A DNA stretch of 64,000 nucleotides, taken from positions 992,001-1,056,000 of the forward strand of contig NZ_CP119145.1 of NCBI RefSeq assembly GCF_029167625.1. Direction: 5' to 3'. Shown piece by piece: positions 59,829 through 64,000 of this stretch. The stretch comes from Streptomyces sp. AM 4-1-1 (GTDB lineage Bacteria; Actinomycetota; Actinomycetes; Streptomycetales; Streptomycetaceae). A model generated the notes under the pieces. The model was not told where the DNA came from. It did no database searches and saw nothing but the letters and a program-made list of their open reading frames with translations. The stretch's first letter is position 1. Every line of letters begins with the position of its first letter. The translations under genes were made by a program, and so were the position numbers.

Positions 59829-61676
59829 TCACTCCAGGACGAGTTCCGGATCGTACATGTCCAGCCAGAGGGCCAGGTCCAGTGTTCGTTCGAGGCTCCG
59901 CCGGGAGGCCGAGGTGATCTGCGGGGTGTCCCGGGCGGCGGCGCGCTCCAGCCTGGCGCGGTCGACGAGGTCGAAGACCCGGTGGGAGGGCAGCGCGAGG
60001 AGATCCCTGACCTGCTCCTGTAGGGCCACGGCGTAGTCCGGGTCCTGGGTCGACGGGTAGGGGCTCTTGGTCCGCTCGTACACCGAGCGCGGCAGGACGT
60101 CCGCCGTGGCCTCGCGCAGCAGGCTCTTCTCCCTGCCGTCGAAGGACTTCATCGCCCACGGGGTGTTGTACACGTACTCCACGAGCCGGTGGTCGCAGAA
60201 GGGTACGCGGACCTCCAGACCGACCGCCATGCTGGCGCGGTCCTTGCGGTCGAGCAGGACGCGCACGAAGCGGGTCAGGTGCAGATGGCAGATCGTCCGC
60301 ATCCGGTACTCGAAGTCGCTCTCGCCGTCGAGGCGCCGGACGGCGGCGACGGCCTCGGCGTAGCCGTCGCGGACATAGGTGTCCAGGTCGAGCGCCTCAC
60401 GCACGTCGTCGCGCAGCACCTCGGCGTCGTCGCCGAAGTAGTCCCGCTGCCGCACCAGCCAGGGGAAGGTGCCGCCCTGGCGGGCCTCCTCGTCGAAGAA
60501 CTGGAGGTAGCCGCCGAAGATCTCGTCGGCCGACTCCCCGGACAGCGCCACCGTCGAGTGTTCGCGGATGGCCCGGAACAGCAGGTACAGCGAGGCGTCC
60601 ATGTCACCGAGTCCCGCCGGGATGTCCCGGGCGCGGATCACCTTGGCGCGCACCTCGGGATCGGCGAGGGTGCGGGGGTCCAGGACGATGTCGCGGTGTT
60701 CGGTGCCCGCCAGTTTCGCGACGTCGTGCACGAAGGGCGTGTCGGGGGTGGAGCGCAGCGCGTCGGCGACGAAGTTCTCGCTCCGGCCCACGAAGTCGAC
60801 GGCGAAGGTCCGGACGGTCTCGCCGCTCGCGGCGAGCCGGCGGGCCGCGAGGGAGGTGATCGCCGAGGAGTCGAGGCCGCCCGAGAGCAGGACGCAGCGG
60901 GGTACGTCGGAGACGAGCTGGCGCTCCACGATGTCGTCGAGCAGGGAGCGCACGGTGGCGATCGTGGTCTCCCGGTCGTCCGTGTGGGGACGGGTCTCCA
61001 GCCGCCAGTAGACGCGTCGGCGCAGTCCGTCGCGGTCGACGGTGACGACGGTGCCGGGCTCGACCTCGTACATCCCGTCCCACACGGCGTGACCCGGCGT
61101 CTTGATGAGGACCAGCATCTCCCGCAGTCCGTCCAGGGTGACCCGGGGCCGGACCAGCGGGTTGGCGAGGAGGGCCTTGGGCTCGGACCCGAAGATCACC
61201 CCGTCGAGGGTCGGGCTGTAGTAGAGGGGCTTGACGCCCATCCGGTCGCGGATCAGTACGAGCCTGCCGTGGCGGCCGTCCCAGATGGCGAAGGCGTACA
61301 TGCCGTTGAGCCGGTCGGTGAGCGCCTCGCCCCACTCCAGATAGCCGCGCAGCACCACCTCGGTGTCGGACTCGGTGGTGAAGCGGTGACCCCGGGCCAG
61401 AAGTTCGCCGCGCAGTTCGGTGTAGTTGTACGTCTCACCCGAATAGACGAGCGCGACCGTGCCCTCGGCCGTCTCCACCGTCATCGGCTGCCGTCCGCCC
61501 GGCAGGTCGATGATCGCGAGCCTGCGGTGTCCGAGCGCGGCCGGCCCTTCGGCCCAGACGCCCCGGTCGTCGGGGCCGCGGCACGCCATCGTCCCGGTCA
61601 TCGCCTCCAGCGTGGCGGCCGCCGCGTCCGTTCGCAGGTCCCGGTCGAAGGAGACCCACCCGGTGATTCCACACAT
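59829..61676 (-). CDS. asnB: asparagine synthetase (glutamine-hydrolysing)
   Basis: Makes asparagine, or amidates a related carboxylate, from glutamine and ATP. The 615-residue protein has an N-terminal Ntn glutaminase domain with nucleophile Cys2 (MCGITGWVSF), RGPDDRG, and SGETYNYTELR, and a C-terminal synthetase domain with the PP-loop LLSGGLDSSAI and SGESADEIFGGY. The ATG at 61676 exposes Cys2, so upstream ATGs are wrong. Single gene, transcribed from a TTGACC promoter. Housekeeping role is likely since no biosynthetic cluster surrounds it. Confidence 0.96.
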   Translation of the reverse strand: MCGITGWVSFDRDLRTDAAAATLEAMTGTMACRGPDDRGVWAEGPAALGHRRLAIIDLPGGRQPMTVETAEGTVALVYSGETYNYTELRGELLARGHRFTTESDTEVVLRGYLEWGEALTDRLNGMYAFAIWDGRHGRLVLIRDRMGVKPLYYSPTLDGVIFGSEPKALLANPLVRPRVTLDGLREMLVLIKTPGHAVWDGMYEVEPGTVVTVDRDGLRRRVYWRLETRPHTDDRETTIATVRSLLDDIVERQLVSDVPRCVLLSGGLDSSAITSLAARRLAASGETVRTFAVDFVGRSENFVADALRSTPDTPFVHDVAKLAGTEHRDIVLDPRTLADPEVRAKVIRARDIPAGLGDMDASLYLLFRAIREHSTVALSGESADEIFGGYLQFFDEEARQGGTFPWLVRQRDYFGDDAEVLRDDVREALDLDTYVRDGYAEAVAAVRRLDGESDFEYRMRTICHLHLTRFVRVLLDRKDRASMAVGLEVRVPFCDHRLVEYVYNTPWAMKSFDGREKSLLREATADVLPRSVYERTKSPYPSTQDPDYAVALQEQVRDLLALPSHRVFDLVDRARLERAAARDTPQITSASRRSLERTLDLALWLDMYDPELVLE

Positions 61677-62030
61677 ACGCTTCCTCTCCCGAACCAGATG
61701 CACAGTGCAGCTAAGTTACGAGGATGAGTCGGCCGATCGCGTACGGTCAACACGGGCCCGGGCGTGTCAACCGGTGCGCCCCGGCCACACTTGACCGCCC
61801 CTGGCCCCGCCCGTCCGGCACGGCGGGCCCGGCGGTCCCGGGCCGGACAAGGGCGGCGCGCGCGACGGCCGGGCTCGGGACGCGGATAATCGGCCATCGG
61901 CAAAATCGTGGGCAAATCCTTCCGGGCGGGGTCCCTTTCGATCGGGGTTGCTTCCGGGCGGGAGTCCTTCCGGCCCGGGTCCTCCGACCCCTGGTCCCTT
62001 CCGGGTGCGCCCGGCCGCCGCGCGCGGGTG
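61677..62030. other. 354-bp region between asnB and the flavoprotein gene
   Basis: Non-coding. Besides the asnB promoter it has a GTCCGG...CCGGAC inverted repeat (about 61813-61848) and repeated TCCGGGCGGG-like blocks (61920-61985) that may end the flavoprotein transcript. I see no gene. Confidence 0.5.
61721..61750 (-). promoter_or_regulatory. asnB promoter
   Basis: TTGACC (61745-61750), 18-base spacer, CATCCT (61721-61726) on the minus strand, about 45 bases before the ATG. The best -35 hexamer in the window. Confidence 0.55.
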
Positions 62031-63686
62031 TCAGCCGACCGCCCGCGCCGCCGCCCGGCCCGCCGCCCGGCCGGAGAAGAGGCAGCCGCCCAGGAAGGTC
62101 CCTTCGAGCGAGCGGTAGCCGTGCACGCCCCCGCCCCCGAACCCGGACGCCTCCCCCGCCGCGTACACGCCCGGCAGCGGGTCGCCGTCCGCGGTGAGCA
62201 CCCGGGACGTCAGGTCGGTCTCCAGACCACCGAGCGACTTCCGGGTGAGGATGTTCAGCCGCACGGCGATCAGCGGACCCGCCGCCGGATCGAGGATGCG
62301 GTGCGGGGCGGCGGTCCGGATCAGCCGGTCACCCAGATACGAGCGGGCGCCGCGCAGGGCGGTGATCTGGAGGTCCTTGGTGAACGGGTTGTCGATCTCG
62401 CGGTCGCGTGCGGTGATCTCACGGCGCAGCCCGTCCTCGTCGATCAGCGGTTCACCGGTCAGCGCGTTCATGCCGCGCACCAGCGCCCCGAGGTCCCGCT
62501 CGACGACGAAGTCCACCCCGTGGTCCATGAACGCCCGCACCGGGCCCGGCACGTCCGCTCTCGCTCTGCCGATCACCTGGCTCACCGACTTGCCGGTCAG
62601 GTCCGGGTTCTGCTCGGAGCCGGAGAGCGCGAACTCCTTGCCGATGATCCTCCGGTCGAGCACGAACCAGGTGTGGTCGTACCCCGTCCTCGTGATGTGT
62701 TCGAGCGTGCCGAGCGTGTCGAAGCCGGGGAAGAGGGGCACGGGCAGCCGCCTGCCGGTCGCGTCCAGCCAGAGCGAGGACGGGCCGGGCAGGATGCGGA
62801 TGGCGTGCTTGTCCCAGACCGGGTTCCAGTTCTCGATGCCCTCGGTGTAGTGCCACATCCGGTCCCGGTTGATGTGGTGCGCGCCCGCCTTCTCCGCGAT
62901 GCCCAGCATCAGCCCGTCGACGTGGGCGGGGACCCCGGAGAGCATCCGTGCGGGCGGGGCGCCCAGCCGCTCGGGCCACTGGGCGCGTACGAGGTCGTGG
63001 TTGCCGCCGATGCCGCCCGAGGTGACGATCACCGCCTGCGCGGTCAGCTCGAAGGCGCCGGTCACCTCCCGGCCGCTGGCGGCGCCGCGCGCCGCGCCGC
63101 TCGGTTCCAGGATCTCGCCGGTCACGGTGTCGACGGCGCCGGCGGTGCGGCCGAGACCGGTGACGCGGTGGCGGAACCTCAGCTCGACGAGGCCCCGGGC
63201 GACGCCCGCGCGCACCCGTCGCTCGAAGGGGGCGACGACGCCGGGACCGGTGCCCCAGGTGATGTGGAAACGGGGTACGGAGTTGCCGTGCCCGGTCGCG
63301 TCGTAACCGCCGCGCTCCGCCCAGCCGACGACGGGGAAGAACCGCACCCCCTGGGCGCGCAGCCAGGAGCGCTTCTCCCCGGCCGCGAAGTCGACGTACG
63401 CCTCGGCCCAGGCCCGCGGCCAGCGGTCCTCCACGCGGTCGAAGCCCGCCGTGCCCAGCCAGTCCTGGAGGGCCAGCTCCCGGCTGTCCTTGATCCGCAG
63501 GCGGCGCTGCTCGGGCGAGTCGACGAGGAAGAGCCCGCCGAAGGACCAGTGGGCCTGGCCGCCGATCGACTGCTCGGGTTCCTGGTCGAGCACGATCACC
63601 CGACGGCCCGCGTCGACCAGCTCGGCGGTGGCGACGAGACCGGCCAGGCCCGCCCCGATCACGATCACATCGGCGTCGTACGCCAT
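62031..63686 (-). CDS. FAD-dependent dehydrogenase, KstD/fumarate-reductase-like
   Basis: 551-residue flavoprotein. N-terminal Rossmann motif DVIVIGAGLAGLVATAEL (about 5-22), a second FAD segment VVTSGGIGGNHDLV, and a C-terminal GVYAAGEASGFGGGG typical of the FAD_binding_2 family (3-ketosteroid delta1-dehydrogenase, fumarate reductase, urocanate reductase). No N-terminal signal, so it is cytoplasmic. Start at ATG 63686, with AAGGA upstream. Isolated; no steroid genes are nearby, so the substrate cannot be named. Probably annotated elsewhere as FAD-binding dehydrogenase. Confidence 0.9.
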   Translation of the reverse strand: MAYDADVIVIGAGLAGLVATAELVDAGRRVIVLDQEPEQSIGGQAHWSFGGLFLVDSPEQRRLRIKDSRELALQDWLGTAGFDRVEDRWPRAWAEAYVDFAAGEKRSWLRAQGVRFFPVVGWAERGGYDATGHGNSVPRFHITWGTGPGVVAPFERRVRAGVARGLVELRFRHRVTGLGRTAGAVDTVTGEILEPSGAARGAASGREVTGAFELTAQAVIVTSGGIGGNHDLVRAQWPERLGAPPARMLSGVPAHVDGLMLGIAEKAGAHHINRDRMWHYTEGIENWNPVWDKHAIRILPGPSSLWLDATGRRLPVPLFPGFDTLGTLEHITRTGYDHTWFVLDRRIIGKEFALSGSEQNPDLTGKSVSQVIGRARADVPGPVRAFMDHGVDFVVERDLGALVRGMNALTGEPLIDEDGLRREITARDREIDNPFTKDLQITALRGARSYLGDRLIRTAAPHRILDPAAGPLIAVRLNILTRKSLGGLETDLTSRVLTADGDPLPGVYAAGEASGFGGGGVHGYRSLEGTFLGGCLFSGRAAGRAAARAVG

Positions 63687-63936
63687 GGGTTCCATCCTTG
63701 TCGAGAGGGGGCGGGGCGGTCCGTCACCGGGTACCGGGCGGGGCGGTGGCGGGCGGTACGGCGGGGTGTGGGGCGGTCCGGCCCGGCGCCGGAAGTTACC
63801 AGTGGGTCAGATCTTCGGCACCGGCCACCGCCGCCGTCAACCGCCCGGTCGGCGGCGCTCCGCCCGCACCCCGCCGCCACTGGCGTTATCGTCGAAGACA
63901 AATCACCCTCTCCTGGCCGGACTTGAGGTCGAGATC

Positions 63937-64000
63937 GTGTCGGTGCTGGTCCTCGTGCTCTCCGTGGGCGCCGCCTGCTGTCTGGGCTTCGGTTTCGTCC
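63937..64000 (+). CDS. N-terminus of a membrane protein (truncated by window end)
   Basis: GTG start at 63937, with GAGG ten bases upstream, opening a frame MSVLVLVLSVGAACCLGFGFV, a hydrophobic first membrane helix. It resembles the N-terminus of Streptomyces DMT-family (EamA-like) transporters from memory, but only 21 residues are available. Divergent from the flavoprotein gene. Confidence 0.5.
   Translation, partial: MSVLVLVLSVGAACCLGFGFV

Overview
The window is about 72% GC, with actinobacterial codon use, many GTG starts, and a gene order I recognise as the core chromosome of a Streptomyces species (it matches the helY to gntP stretch of S. coelicolor, roughly SCO1631-SCO1686, from memory). 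No insertion sequence, integrase, phage gene or CRISPR array is visible. Apart from one decayed nuclease gene and a few short tandem repeats it looks like conserved core genome.

Region 1-16 kb is the Pup-proteasome locus and its usual companions, almost all on the minus strand: helicase helY (cut by the window edge), a diacylglycerol-kinase-like lipid kinase, Tat translocase genes tatC and tatA, a small membrane protein, a zinc-ribbon protein with the WYL regulators pafC and pafB, a cytosolic FKBP and a two-domain FKBP lipoprotein, Pup ligase pafA, 20S subunits prcA and prcB, the remnant of an endonuclease VII gene, pup, dop and the ATPase arc/mpa. Together they tag proteins with Pup (Dop, PafA), unfold them (ARC) and degrade them (PrcAB).

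Region 16-28 kb holds a ferredoxin, a secreted FG-GAP-like protein, tRNA methyltransferase trmI, an M50/CBS site-2 protease, a RecB-like nuclease coupled to an orphan NarL-type response regulator, an orphan peptide-type solute-binding lipoprotein, a HAD phosphatase and cobalamin-dependent methionine synthase metH. Region 27.8-33.2 kb is the glycerol catabolic gyl regulon (gylR, glpF, glpK, glpD) with two matching operator-like palindromes.

Region 33-47.6 kb has an LLM oxidoreductase, a PAC2 protein with a long acidic tail, mycothiol ligase mshC linked to a three-gene set (histidine phosphatase, DUF3090 protein, PI3/4-kinase-like protein), CorA, a ferritin-like protein, an F420-type oxidoreductase, and an aldo-keto reductase translationally coupled to a RecD2-like protein that has lost its ATPase motifs. 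Region 47.7-49 kb carries chaplins chpC and chpH, the latter behind a near-consensus BldN promoter.

Region 49-64 kb contains an M20 peptidase, tRNA-Leu(GAG), a RluA pseudouridine synthase whose start is buried in a hairpin, a mycothiol-dependent formaldehyde detoxification pair, the gluconate genes gntR-gntK-gntP, an amino-acid permease, a TPR-like protein, asparagine synthetase, a KstD-like flavoprotein and the first codons of a membrane protein. Across the window at least ten genes appear to have leaderless promoters (a -10 box 6-8 bases before the start codon), and most transcription units end in long, perfectly paired hairpins.
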